Positions 19,750-29,513 of a stretch of DNA of 64,000 nt are shown here, piece by piece. Positions within the stretch are counted from its first letter, which is position 1. Each line of letters starts with the position of its first letter. Source of the DNA: Spirosoma telluris (GTDB lineage Bacteria; Bacteroidota; Bacteroidia; Cytophagales; Spirosomataceae). The position numbers and the translations under genes were made by a program. The notes below the pieces were generated by a model. That model was not told the DNA's origin. It did not search any database and saw only the letters and a list, made by a program, of their open reading frames with translations. The stretch is from assembly GCA_003259005.1 (NCBI GenBank), contig QLII01000001.1, forward strand, positions 372,001-436,000. The letters are read 5' to 3'.

Positions 19750-21893
19750 ATGAAGAAACTTCTTTCTCTTTTTTTGGGAAATTATCAGGCGCTGAGCATT
19801 TTGTTAATGGTGCCTTTAGCCACTGCCAGCGTGCAGGCACAGCAACAGCCCTTTGCCAGATGGACCAGTTCGGAACTGGTACTGAACAACGGTGTCGTTG
19901 AGCGAACCATCAAACTGCCTGCTTTGGATGGTCATTTTCTGACTACCGCCTACAAACCCGTTGGTGGCGAGTTCAAGTACTTTCAGAAATCGAATCCCGA
20001 TTTTCAATTTGAGATCAACGAGGCTATTTATTCAGGTTCCGGCGAGTGGAAACTGGTGAAAACGGAGAAAATTACCGATGCCAAACAGGGTGATGGAGCT
20101 GCTGTGACTCTGCAAAGCAAAGACGGGAAAGTGGAGCTCACCGTGAATTTTTTACTCTATCCAGACCTGCCCGTTATCCGAAAAAGCTTAACCGTAAAAA
20201 ACCTCACGAACGAGTCGGTTCGTTTGGAATCGGTTGATGTAGAGAAGTTTGTCGTAACCAATTACAACGCCACTACATTTAGCTGGATTTGCCACGATTA
20301 TGGGCGAAGACGGTCGATTGGCCCTTATGATGGAAACTTTCAGGATGCCTTGCTCACCGTTCACAACAGCGATTGGCAGCAAGGGATAGTAATTGGGAAT
20401 GAGGCCGCTGGCGTCGTTAAACATACATCGGTTTTTTGGGATGAACCCGTCATTCTGAGTGGATTAACGCACAAGGATGCACGCTTCCCGTTTCGGAAAT
20501 ACATCGCAGCAGGGGAGTCATTTACGACCCTCAGGTATTTACGATGGTCTACAACAACCACAAAGATCCGGACGAAATGCTGAATACCGCCGTTCCGGAT
20601 TTTGTGCGTAAACACATGGGCATACGCCTGTCTGAACTCGCGCAGAAACCTACGTTCGTTTACAATACCTGGGTGCCGTTTCGCAAAAATATCAACGAAA
20701 AGCTGATTATGGGGCTGGCAAAAGCGGCTGCCGATGCGGGCATGAAAGAGTTTATCATCGACGATGGCTGGGCAGACAATTATGGCGACTGGATTATCGA
20801 CACCAAAAAATTTCCCAATGGCCTGAAACCCGTTTTCGACTACATTAAATCCCTGGGTATGAAGCCGGGCATATGGGTGAGCGTGGGCAGTGCATCCCGG
20901 ATAGTAAAGTCTACAAAGCCCACCCGGACTGGTTCGTGCTGGACGAAAAGCAGCAACCCGCCAACCTGCATGAAGATGACCTGAAAATGCGTACAGCCTG
21001 CTTCGGTACGGAATGGCGCGGCTATATCAAGGACGTGTTGCTAAAGTTGGCTCTGGAATACGGTCTGGAATACTTAAAACTGGACTTTACGGTGGTCACC
21101 AGCACCTACCGGTTTGGAAATAAGGTGACGGGTTGTTACGCTACCAACCATAAGGGGCATACCGATCATCATGAATCCTTATCCACTAATTACGAGGCCG
21201 TCTGGAAACTATTCGACGAGCTGCACGCGGCCAAGCCTGGGCTATTTATCGACTGTACGTTCGAAACGATGGGCGGACTACAGTTGATTGATTACGCCAT
21301 GCTGAAACATGCCGAAGGCGACTGGCTGTCGAATTTCTACGGCCCACCCGATGCCAATGTGGATTTGCGCGTCAGAAACATGGCCTGGTGGCGTTCGCCT
21401 GCTATACCCGCCACCGCACTGGTGATTGGAAATCCCGAAATGCAGGACAAGGGCTGGGAAATGCACATCAAATCATTAGCCGGGGCTTTACCCATCATGC
21501 TGGGCGACCCCGGAAGTTATCGGCCCCAGACCTGAAAAAATACAGATCCTATGCCGATTGGCTGCAAGGGATGGAAAACAAGCACCAGATTATGAGTTAC
21601 CGTCAGGATCTTGCCGGATTTGGTGAGCCGATGGACGGCATGTGGGACGGTTTCCAGCGAATCAATACCGAAACGAAAAAGGGGGGTATCGTTGGGTATT
21701 CCGGCATGGCGCAACAGAAACCACCCGTATGATCACCGTCCGGCAACTCGACCCCGCAAAACGCTACCAGGTTAAATCAATGGATGGAAAGGTAGTGGCC
21801 TCCCTGAGTGGGCAGGCCCTGCAAACGACCGGATTTGCTGTAACACTGCTCGGACTGTATTCGGGGGAGCTTTTTGAGATTAGCGCAAATTGA
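19750..21893 (+). CDS. Alpha-galactosidase-like GH36-type hydrolase, exported (four frameshifts as written)
   Basis: The ATG at 19750 gives a signal peptide ending ...ASVQAQ. An N-terminal beta-supersandwich is followed by a barrel with PTFVYNTWVPFRKNINEKL, MKEFIIDDGWADNYGDW, YLKLDFTVVTSTY (nucleophile Asp) and a Cys-containing acid/base region LFIDCTFETMGG. The C-terminal beta-domain ends SGELFEISAN. Breaks are at 20512-20515, about 20885-20900, 21512-21513 and 21694-21696; one G at each rejoins the frame. Reconstructed length is about 716 residues. Substrate is probably alpha-galactosides; the Cys in the acid/base segment is a minor oddity. It leads an operon with the dioxygenase and porter genes. 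Confidence 0.82.
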
Positions 21894-21914
21894 TACACGT
21901 ATACCAGTAGCAAC

Positions 21915-22754
21915 ATGACAAACAAATCATTAACACCCGATCAGATCCGGCAGTATAATCAAGAGGGTTATCTGATTATCAGTGCTTTCCTGAATGAAGA
22001 GGAAGTTAAAAAACTCTACCACGTAGCCGTTGACGATAGTGCGATTAGTAAACACGCCATCAATGTCAACGATAGCACAGGCAAACGGAGCAAACTCTCA
22101 CTCTGGTACAAGCCCGGCGACGATGTGTATGGCCTGCTTACCCGTAGCCAGCAGCTCGTCGATTCCGTCGATTCATTACTGGATAATCCGGCTTCAGCGG
22201 TTTGCCATTTTCACTCCAAACTGATGCAAAAAGAGCCGCGCGTGGGTGGTGCCTGGGAGTGGCATCAGGATTACGGCTATTGGTATAAAAACGAATTTCT
22301 GCTGCCCAATCAGATGATGTCGGTCATGGTCGCTATTACGGATGCCAATCGGGAAAATGGCTGTTTGCAGGTGATCAAAGGGTCGCACAAAATGGGTAGG
22401 GTCGAACACGGTTTCGCGGGGGAGCAGGTGGGCGCTTCGCAACGCTACGTCGACCTGGCGTTGAAGACGATGGAGCACGTTTTTGTGGAGTTGAAGGCGG
22501 GCGATGTCCTGTTTTTTCACAGCAACATACTTCATCGGTCCGAGGCTAACCTGTCGGATAAACCGCGTTGGTCGATGATTTCGTGTTACAACCGCCAATC
22601 GAATATCGGCTACAACGAATCGTCATCGTCGTCAGCGAGTATTACCCCAATTGACGTGGTACCTAACGATGCGCTGCTGACCTGGGATGCCGCCGGACTA
22701 GTTGAAGAAGGGGCTGGGTTCCTGAGCAAGGAAGCTGATGTGGCCCTGAAATGA
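21915..22754 (+). CDS. Phytanoyl-CoA dioxygenase (PhyH)-family protein
   Basis: Intact, 279 residues, cytosolic. Opening motif LTPDQIRQYNQEGYLIISAF; the iron-binding H-x-D is in GAWEWHQDYGYWYKN; the distal His and 2-oxoglutarate-binding Arg lie in GDVLFFHSNILHRSEANLS and KPRWSMISCYNRQSN. The family are Fe(II)/2-oxoglutarate oxygenases acting on varied small molecules. It starts 22 bases after the alpha-galactosidase and 33 before the sugar porter, so the likely substrate is tied to the imported sugar or an aglycone. That is inference only. Confidence 0.87.
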   Translation: MTNKSLTPDQIRQYNQEGYLIISAFLNEEEVKKLYHVAVDDSAISKHAINVNDSTGKRSKLSLWYKPGDDVYGLLTRSQQLVDSVDSLLDNPASAVCHFHSKLMQKEPRVGGAWEWHQDYGYWYKNEFLLPNQMMSVMVAITDANRENGCLQVIKGSHKMGRVEHGFAGEQVGASQRYVDLALKTMEHVFVELKAGDVLFFHSNILHRSEANLSDKPRWSMISCYNRQSNIGYNESSSSSASITPIDVVPNDALLTWDAAGLVEEGAGFLSKEADVALK

Positions 22755-22786
22755 GGTTTTGACATAGTTTTTAGAAAGAACACCTC

Positions 22787-24163
22787 ATGGCAGTTATTAT
22801 TCAGGCTCAACCCGAAATACGCGGGGTCGACGTAGCGGTCAACCGACGTTATGTCTACCTCATTAGTGCGATTGCGGCCTTAGGCGGGGTCTTATTTGGT
22901 TTCGATCTGGTCATCATCTCCGGCACTGTTCCCTTTTTTACGAAACACTTTCAACTGAATGAGTTTCAGACGGGCTGGGCAGTAGGTTGTATTAATCTGG
23001 GTGCCGCCATTGGTGCCTTGATTGGTGGTAAACTGAGCGATACGTTAGGCCGAAAAAAACTACTGATGGGCTGCGCAGTACTGTTTGCCTTGACAGGTGC
23101 CGGTACGGGCTGGGCCGGAAGCTTCCCGTTGTTCGTTACGTTTCGGATGCTGAGTGGCGTGGCGGTGGGAGCTGCTGCTTTGGTATGCCCAATGTACGTA
23201 GCCGAGATTTCGCCCGCGCCCATGCGGGGGCGTATGGTGTCCTTTTATCAGCTTTCGATTGTGATTGGCATTCTGCTGGCTTACCTCTCCAATTACCTGC
23301 TTCTGGATACCGGTGTAAATAACTGGCGGTGGATGTTCTCTTCGCAATCGGTGCCGTCGATTCTGTTCTTTCTGGGTTTGTTCTTTGTGGCCGAAAGCCC
23401 CCGTTGGCTTATTCGAAAACAGCGAAATGATGAAGCTGAAGCTGTGTTGAACCGAATTGGCGGGAGTACCTACGCCACTGCCGAAGCGGTTCAAATCAAG
23501 GCAAGTTTCTCGCAGGAAACCCGGGAATCAGTTAATGATTTGTTTCGGAAAGACCTGTGGCCTATTGTTTTCATTGGCATCGTAGTAGCGGTTTTCTCGC
23601 AGGCGGTTGGGCAAAACTCCCTGTTCTCCTACGCGCCCGAACTGTTTCGGCAGGCGGGTATGGCACAGGATTCGGCCTTTTTGCAGTCGATCATCATTGG
23701 CGTAATCAACTTCATTTTTACGTTTATCGCCATTGGCACCATCGATAAAATTGGCAGAAAGAAACTACTGCAATACGGGTCGATATTACTTTGCTTAGAC
23801 GCGCTGGCATTATCGGCGGCTTTTTATTGGCAGCTGCCGGGTGTCTGGGTACTCGTTTTTGTGTTGGCGTTCATCGCCGTTTATTCGGCTACGTTAGGTC
23901 CTGTTACCTGGGTAGCACTCTCCGAAATCTTTCCGAACCGTATCCGGGGCAATGCGCTGGCCTTGGCAACATTGACTCTGTGGGTTACGAACTTCTTCAC
24001 CACCGCTTCCTTTCCGGTTATGAAGCAGCACTGGGGCTTGCCGGTAACCTTTGGTTTTCATGCCATTTTGTGTTTCGTCTACTTTTTGTTCGTTCGGGTA
24101 CGAATGCCGGAAACGAAAGGGAAATCCCTGGAAGAAATTGAAAAGCAGCTAATCCATCAATAA
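22787..24163 (+). CDS. MFS sugar porter (SP family)
   Basis: Intact, 458 residues, 12 predicted membrane helices. Sugar-porter signatures are clear: GGVLFGFDLVIISGT, GGKLSDTLGRKKLL (G-R-K-K loop), PMYVAEISPAPMRGRMV, AESPRWLIRKQR, GTIDKIGRKKLL, and the C-terminal VRMPETKGKSLEEIE (P-E-T-K-G). It is a proton/sugar symporter or facilitator in the inner membrane, expected to import the monosaccharide released by the upstream alpha-galactosidase. The downstream sigma gene starts only 9 bases later. Confidence 0.95.
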   Translation: MAVIIQAQPEIRGVDVAVNRRYVYLISAIAALGGVLFGFDLVIISGTVPFFTKHFQLNEFQTGWAVGCINLGAAIGALIGGKLSDTLGRKKLLMGCAVLFALTGAGTGWAGSFPLFVTFRMLSGVAVGAAALVCPMYVAEISPAPMRGRMVSFYQLSIVIGILLAYLSNYLLLDTGVNNWRWMFSSQSVPSILFFLGLFFVAESPRWLIRKQRNDEAEAVLNRIGGSTYATAEAVQIKASFSQETRESVNDLFRKDLWPIVFIGIVVAVFSQAVGQNSLFSYAPELFRQAGMAQDSAFLQSIIIGVINFIFTFIAIGTIDKIGRKKLLQYGSILLCLDALALSAAFYWQLPGVWVLVFVLAFIAVYSATLGPVTWVALSEIFPNRIRGNALALATLTLWVTNFFTTASFPVMKQHWGLPVTFGFHAILCFVYFLFVRVRMPETKGKSLEEIEKQLIHQ

Positions 24164-24172
24164 TCCCTGCGT

Positions 24173-24786
24173 ATGATTCCTCAACTCACGCCCGCCGAAC
24201 ATATTCGCCTGTGGAATGACTTTCGCGATGGAAGTCAGAATGCTTTCTCGCAGCTTTATGAGCGTTTCTCCGCTGATCTGTACCGATATGGCTACAACCT
24301 GATCCGAAACAGACAACTGGTGGAAGACTGTCTGCACGAGTTGTTTCTGCACCTACACGAAAACCGGGCTCGGCTCGCCCCACTGACAACATCCGGTTCT
24401 ACCTCTACCGGGCGTTACGTCGTCGGTTGTTGGATACGGTAGGACGGTTGAATAAGCTGGATTCGGACGCGTATTTGTTCGATAATGCGGAGTTTCTGAT
24501 GCAGCCCTATGAGCAGAGCCTGGTGGAGGAACAACTCATTGAACAGCAAAAGTTGCTGGTGATAGCCCAGTTGAACAAATTGCCCCGTCGTCAGAAAGAG
24601 ATACTGTATCTGGTGTACATGAAAGGACTGAGCTACCAGCAGGCGGCTGAGGTGATGGACATTACGATGAAGAGCGTTTACAACACGGTGAACGTAGCGC
24701 TGACGACCTTACGGGCGTATGTGCGTACATCATTTGAGCAAGGGGGAGCTTTGTGGGTGAACGCATTAGGCTTCCTCTTAAGCTGA
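24173..24786 (+). CDS. ECF sigma factor, orphan copy (one frameshift as written)
   Basis: Nearly a duplicate of the sigma at 34993-35598. Region 2 (LTPAEHIRLWNDFRDGS, FSADLYRYGYNLIRN, CLHELFLHLHENR) is followed by a frame break near 24381-24386. The intact copy reads RLGATDNIQFYLYRALRRR where this one derails after RL; one base (G or C) restores RLGPTDNIRFYLYRALRRR. Region 4 then reads LPRRQKEILYLVYMKGLSYQ and QAAEVMDITMKSVYNTV. No FecR or SusC follows; the next gene is on the opposite strand. It may be a silent copy or may act with a remote anti-sigma. Confidence 0.8.
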
Positions 24787-24845
24787 CCCATTGCATCAAG
24801 TTATGATGGATAGCTGGTTTTCAGCTTCCCCAAAAAATGTCAGAA

Positions 24846-25598
24846 CTAGAGCGTGCCGGATTCTAATGAGGAAAATAAAAGGTGATCTAGAAAATGTAAT
24901 AAACGGTCTTCCTGTAGCAATGGAGGAGTAGATGGGTCGCCAAAGTCGGTCAGTGAAGGCAAGTATTGCATGAAAAAAGCCTGGTAATGAGCTGTCTCAA
25001 TAATGGAACTAGCCAATGACCGCCCATAAGGGTAATCCGGTCGATAGTCCAGAATAATACTCGCAATTCGCCCACATAAATCTTTGTACGGTTTGAAGAG
25101 TTGTTGCCGATTGTCTTCTGTAATGTGATGGGTCAAATAGGCTTTGCTCGCTTCATGGATAACAATACGATGGAGTGCAGGGATGTTTATCGCATCGGCG
25201 TCGGACTGAATAGTCGACTGCGCCAATTCCTTTAATAATAATAGCTTTAGGATTCGCTCCAGTTTCTCTTTCGGATTATCCAGATTGTTTGTCTGGAACA
25301 TAAGCTGGTATTCCAGCCACTGCCAGTACCAGGCTACCAGATACACCAGGAGCCGGTGTTTATTCTCAAAATAACGGTAGATACTAGCTTCCTTCGTGCC
25401 GATCTGGTTGGCCAACTTGCGGAATGTCATCTCCTCAAAGCCAATCTCCGCAATCAATAAAATGGCCTGCCGGATAATTCGGCGACCTAGGTCTGAACTT
25501 TCCGGATCACGAAGAAATAACTTCCCATTCATCCGTACAAGCACTGTATATTCCATTCTTAGTACGTATTTACCGTTGACAGAAAAAACGGTTAGCAA
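24846..25598 (-). CDS. TetR/AcrR-family transcriptional regulator
   Basis: Intact. The frame opens at 25598; an internal Met at 25556 (MEYTVLVRMNGKLFL) is a reasonable alternative start. The DNA-binding domain reads RRIIRQAILLIAEIGFEEMT, FRKLANQIGTKEASIYRYFE and NKHRLLVYLVAWY. The rest is an all-helical ligand domain with a long Leu-rich stretch (LERILKLLLLKELAQ). It is divergent from the exporter operon at 25676 and is presumably its repressor; a 15-base palindrome sits between them. Confidence 0.92.
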   Translation of the reverse strand: MLTVFSVNGKYVLRMEYTVLVRMNGKLFLRDPESSDLGRRIIRQAILLIAEIGFEEMTFRKLANQIGTKEASIYRYFENKHRLLVYLVAWYWQWLEYQLMFQTNNLDNPKEKLERILKLLLLKELAQSTIQSDADAINIPALHRIVIHEASKAYLTHHITEDNRQQLFKPYKDLCGRIASIILDYRPDYPYGRSLASSIIETAHYQAFFMQYLPSLTDFGDPSTPPLLQEDRLLHFLDHLLFSSLESGTL

Positions 25599-25639
25599 AT
25601 AAACAAACTTTCAGCAATAAAAGTTATGTTTGCATGAAA

Positions 25640-25654
25640 GATAGTAATACTATC
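25640..25654. promoter_or_regulatory. Candidate TetR operator between tetR and exporter operon
   Basis: A perfect palindrome gatagta-a-tactatc lies in the 77-base divergent gap, 21 bases before the exporter start. A tatgtttg box resembling the Bacteroidota -7 element is at 25625-25632, so a repressor bound here would cover the transcription start. No strong -33 TTTG was found at the right spacing, so the promoter assignment is weaker than the palindrome. Confidence 0.55.
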
Positions 25655-25675
25655 AAATAAAATAGCATTACATAT

Positions 25676-26680
25676 ATGATAATTACCACCCCTTATCAAG
25701 GCCCTCCATCGCCCGTTCAGCGGTTGTTCCGATTACTGGGAACCGAGAAAAAAGATATCGGCTATATCTACCTCTATGCCCTGGTAACCGGGCTCATTAG
25801 CCTGTCGTTACCCCTTGGAATTCAGGCCGTATTTAATCTGGTGTCGGGTGGATTGGTGTTTAGTTCGGTGTATGTACTGATTGGCGTAGTTATACTAGGG
25901 GTTTTGGTTACTGGTTTGTTGCTTGTGGGGCAGATGACGCTGGTTGAGGTACTACAGCAACGGATTTTTGCCAAAGCTGCCTTTGAATTTACCTACCGAT
26001 TGCCCCGTATCGAACCGAGCGCGTTATCAGGCTATTACCCACCCGAATTGATGAACCGTTTCTTCGACGTGCTGACTATTCAGAAAGGACTACCTAAACT
26101 ACTTATCGACCTGACGGCTGCCGCTATGCAGATTCTGTTCGGTATTATCCTGCTGTCGTTTTACCACCCTGTGTTTCTGGCATTTGGGTTATTTACCCTG
26201 CTGGTAATTGTTGGAATAAGCTGGCTTTATGGGCCAAAGGGATTGCGTACGAGCCTCAACGAGTCGAAGTATAAATATAAGGTGGTTGCCTGGCTGGAAG
26301 AGCTTGCCCGCGATTTGCCCCGGTATCGCCAACAGGATGACTCACTAGAGCCAATTGATCGGATGGACGAATTGGTTGCTAATTACATAGCGCATCGTAG
26401 TGCACACTTTCGCGTGTTAAAGCGATTTTTCTATAGCGCCGTTGCCTTTAAGACACTGGTTACGGGTGGTTTGCTAATTTTAGGAACAATGCTGGTTGTT
26501 GGCCGGGAAATGTCGTTAGGGCAGTTCGTTGCAGCCGAACTGGTGATCGTTCTGATTACGAGTTCGGTCGAGAAACTGATCTCGGGTATTGATACGGTGT
26601 TTGACTTGTTGACCGCTGTTGAAAAGATTGCGACTGTAACTGATTTACCCCTGGAAACCGATACCGAAACCCATGCTTAA
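25676..26680 (+). CDS. ABC-exporter transmembrane domain protein lacking an ATPase domain
   Basis: Intact, 334 residues. Hydrophobic segments match a full type-I exporter membrane domain (IYLYALVTGLISLSLPLG, VYVLIGVVILGVLVTGLLLV, LTAAAMQILFGIILLSFY, PVFLAFGLFTLLVIVGISWL, FYSAVAFKTLVTGGLLILG, FVAAELVIVLITSSVEKLI). It then stops shortly after AVEKIATVTDLP, where an ABC exporter would enter its linker and nucleotide-binding domain. There is no Walker A, signature or Walker B motif here or downstream. The stop is followed by the HlyD gene with an 8-base overlap, so the shortness is not an obvious frameshift. It resembles the membrane half of bacteriocin/RTX exporters. Confidence 0.85.
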   Translation: MIITTPYQGPPSPVQRLFRLLGTEKKDIGYIYLYALVTGLISLSLPLGIQAVFNLVSGGLVFSSVYVLIGVVILGVLVTGLLLVGQMTLVEVLQQRIFAKAAFEFTYRLPRIEPSALSGYYPPELMNRFFDVLTIQKGLPKLLIDLTAAAMQILFGIILLSFYHPVFLAFGLFTLLVIVGISWLYGPKGLRTSLNESKYKYKVVAWLEELARDLPRYRQQDDSLEPIDRMDELVANYIAHRSAHFRVLKRFFYSAVAFKTLVTGGLLILGTMLVVGREMSLGQFVAAELVIVLITSSVEKLISGIDTVFDLLTAVEKIATVTDLPLETDTETHA

Positions 26681-28025
26681 CTTATCAAATCAGCGGGTAG
26701 ATGAACAGTTGTTTAATCACTATCCGCTTAAAACCCTGCACAAACTACCCCAGCCCGACGCGGGCCGACGATTGGGTCGCTGGATGATCGTGCTCTTATT
26801 GATCTGCCTGGCCGTGCTGTTTTTGCCCTGGCAGCAGACGATCAATGGGGAGGGGAGCGTAACCGCTCTAAACCCGCAGGATCGCCCGCAAACCATACAA
26901 AATGCTATTGCCGGTCGTATCGAACGCTGGAAAATTCAGGAGGGACAGGCGGTTAAAAAAGGGGATACGCTCCTGGTTATCTCTGAAATTAAAGACGATT
27001 ATTTCGACCCCAAACTGCCCCAGCGACTGAACGAACAACTCGGCGCAAAGCAAGGGAGCCTTACGGCAACGGGGGTTAAAATTTCGGCGCTGGAAGACCA
27101 GATGACTGCGCTTAGAACGGGCTTAGTGGTTAAGCTCGAATCGGCTCGCAACAAAGTCCGTCAGAATCAATTTAAAGTGCTCAGCGACAGTACAGACCTG
27201 ATTGCCACCCGGAAAAACTACCAGATTGCCCTCGACCGGCTGGATCGTTTCGAAAAAGGCTATACGAATGGCCTCTTTTCCCTGACCGATCTGGAAACCC
27301 GTCGGCTCAAAGTGCAGGAAGATAATGCGAAAGTGATTGCGCAGGAGAATAAGCTTAACAGTTCGCGGCAGGAGTTGATGAACGCCCGGCTCGATCTGAA
27401 TACCATTCAGGCCGATTATCAGGAAAAACTAGCCAAGGCACTCTCAGATCGAAGTTCAGCCGTGTCGTACCAGGCCGAAGCATCCGGTGAAATTGCCAAA
27501 CTACAGAATAAAATCAGCAGTGTCGATGTCCGGCGCGGTCTTTATGTGGTTCGGGCACCCCAGGATGGCTACGTCGTGCGATCCCTGAAGGCAGGTATTG
27601 GCGAGATGATCAAGGAAGGTGAATCCATCGTTACCTTGCAACCCGCCAATCCCTCCGTTGCCGTTGAGCTATACGTCCGACCAATGGATGTCCCCTTAAT
27701 TCAGCAGGGACGTATGGTTCGGCTTCAGTTCGATGGCTGGCCAGCTATCCAGTTTTCGGGCTGGCCTTCCGTTGCGGTCGGCACATTTGGGGGAGAAGTC
27801 GCCGTCATTGACGCCATCAATAGTGTGAATGGGAAATATCGTTTATTGATTAAGCCTCATCCCCGTCAAGGTGACCAACCCTGGCCGAAGCAACTACGGG
27901 TGGGTTCAGGCGTATTTGGTTGGGTCATGCTCGATGACGTACCTATCTGGTATGAATTATGGCGGCAGTTGAACGGTTTCCCGCCAAGTTTACAACAAGA
28001 GCCAAAAGAGGAAAAAAAGAAATGA
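26673..28025 (+). CDS. HlyD-family periplasmic adaptor (membrane fusion protein)
   Basis: Intact, 450 residues. One membrane helix near the N-terminus (RWMIVLLLICLAVLFLPW) is followed by a split lipoyl-like domain (IAGRIERWKIQEGQAVKKGD and VVRAPQDGYVVRSLKAGIGE). A long coiled coil (about residues 125-290) lies between the halves, and a C-terminal beta-domain ends near IWYELW. It links inner-membrane exporter and outer-membrane channel. It overlaps the permease gene by 8 bases and the TolC gene by 4 bases (ATGA), indicating translational coupling. Confidence 0.93.
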   Translation: MLNLSNQRVDEQLFNHYPLKTLHKLPQPDAGRRLGRWMIVLLLICLAVLFLPWQQTINGEGSVTALNPQDRPQTIQNAIAGRIERWKIQEGQAVKKGDTLLVISEIKDDYFDPKLPQRLNEQLGAKQGSLTATGVKISALEDQMTALRTGLVVKLESARNKVRQNQFKVLSDSTDLIATRKNYQIALDRLDRFEKGYTNGLFSLTDLETRRLKVQEDNAKVIAQENKLNSSRQELMNARLDLNTIQADYQEKLAKALSDRSSAVSYQAEASGEIAKLQNKISSVDVRRGLYVVRAPQDGYVVRSLKAGIGEMIKEGESIVTLQPANPSVAVELYVRPMDVPLIQQGRMVRLQFDGWPAIQFSGWPSVAVGTFGGEVAVIDAINSVNGKYRLLIKPHPRQGDQPWPKQLRVGSGVFGWVMLDDVPIWYELWRQLNGFPPSLQQEPKEEKKK

Positions 28026-29502
28026 GGACGTTCGTGATTGGGTTAGGTTTGTTGATGTTTAGTCAGATCTCCCTGCTTGCCAGTGCCCAGGCTAGTAGAC
28101 AACAAGCCGATACCGTTCTGGCTAAAGCAACAGTTTTTTCGGTCGCCGATTTTTACCGGGCCATCCTTGACTATCATCCCATTGTGAAGCAGGCTTCCCT
28201 GTTAAATCGTGAAGCACAGCAGGAAATCTTGCAGGCAAGAGGTGCTTTCGACCCCAAGCTGTTTTCGGTCTACGACCGGAAAGAATTTGGCCAGAGCTTG
28301 TATTACGACAAATGGCAGTCGGGCTTAAGTATACCGATTCTGCCTGCGGGTATTGACTTGAAAATGACCTACGAGCGGAATCGGGGGAGTATATTAACCC
28401 CGAAGATCGTGTACCCGAAACGGGTCTGGCTGCGCTGGGTATTCGTGTACCTATTGGGCAGGGCTTGCTGATCGACGCCCGGCGAAACGCCTTACGCCAG
28501 GCACAACTTGCCCTGACGCTGGCTGATGCCGATCGGTTAAAGCTTATCAACAAAACCTTGTATGATGCGGCCAAGACCTATTGGGAATGGTATTTGGCTC
28601 ACCAACAGTTCCAACTGCTTCAGGAAGGCTATCAGCTTGCCGAGACGCGATTTCGGGCAGTGAAACAGCGGGCATTGCTGGGCGATGCAGCTGCTATTGA
28701 CACCACGGAAGCCCTTATTACAACGCAGGATCGCCTTGTGCAACTCCAGCAGGCCGAGGTAAACCTGAACAATGCCCGTTTGCGACTAAGCGTTTTTTTG
28801 TGGAACCATGAGGATGGGAGTGGACTGCCTAAACCTGTAGAGATACCCGAGTCGGTTGTGCCGCAGTCCGTTTCAGTAGCGCATCTTCCGGACGATTTCC
28901 TGCATAACCTGCTTCGCCGGGCCATCGAACAACACCCGGAACTGCTAAAACTAACCACAAAAAGCCGTCAGCTTGCCCTCGAAGAACGCTTTCAGCGGTC
29001 GTTGCTCCAGCCCCAGATTGCGCTAAATGCCAGTCTCCTGAGTCGTACTCCACAGCCTGGCGTTGGGTATGACTGGACCAGCTATTACTCGTTTCGGGCG
29101 GATAACCACAAGATTGGGGTGGACCTGACTTTCCCCTTGTTTTTACGGAAAGAGCGAGGGAAACTTCGGCAGGTTCAGCTTAAAACCCAGCAACTCGAAT
29201 TCGCCCAGAAACAGACCCAGCGAGACATCGAAAACGACGTGCAGACCACCTGGAACGAGTTGAAAGCATTGAAAGGCCAAATCAGCATTCAACAGCAAGT
29301 CGTTACGAATCAGCGCCATCTGCTACGGGCCGAACAACAGAAATTCGAGTTGGGCGAAAGCTCGCTATTTCTGGTCAACAGCCGCGAATCCAAACTAATC
29401 GACCTGGAAATAAAGCTGGCTGAATTACGAACAAAGCATCAGAAAGCAGTCGCTTCCCTGTGGTATTCTGCCGGGACGAATCCGGAAACGCAACTGCCTT
29501 AA
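28022..29502 (+). CDS. TolC-family outer-membrane efflux protein (one frameshift as written)
   Basis: The ATG at 28022 overlaps the HlyD stop. A signal peptide (MRTFVIGLGLLMFSQISLL) is followed by TolC-type repeats: FYRAILDYHPIVKQASLLNR, then after the break LLIDARRNALRQAQLALTLA and AKTYWEWYLAHQQFQLLQEG, and near the end WNELKALKGQISIQQQVVTN and LGESSLFLVNSRESKLIDLE. The break is in the G run 28383-28387; one G gives NRGEYINPEDRVPETGLAAL. Corrected length is about 493 residues, normal for the family. It forms the outer-membrane duct of the exporter. Confidence 0.9.
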
Positions 29503-29513
29503 CTCAACACAAA

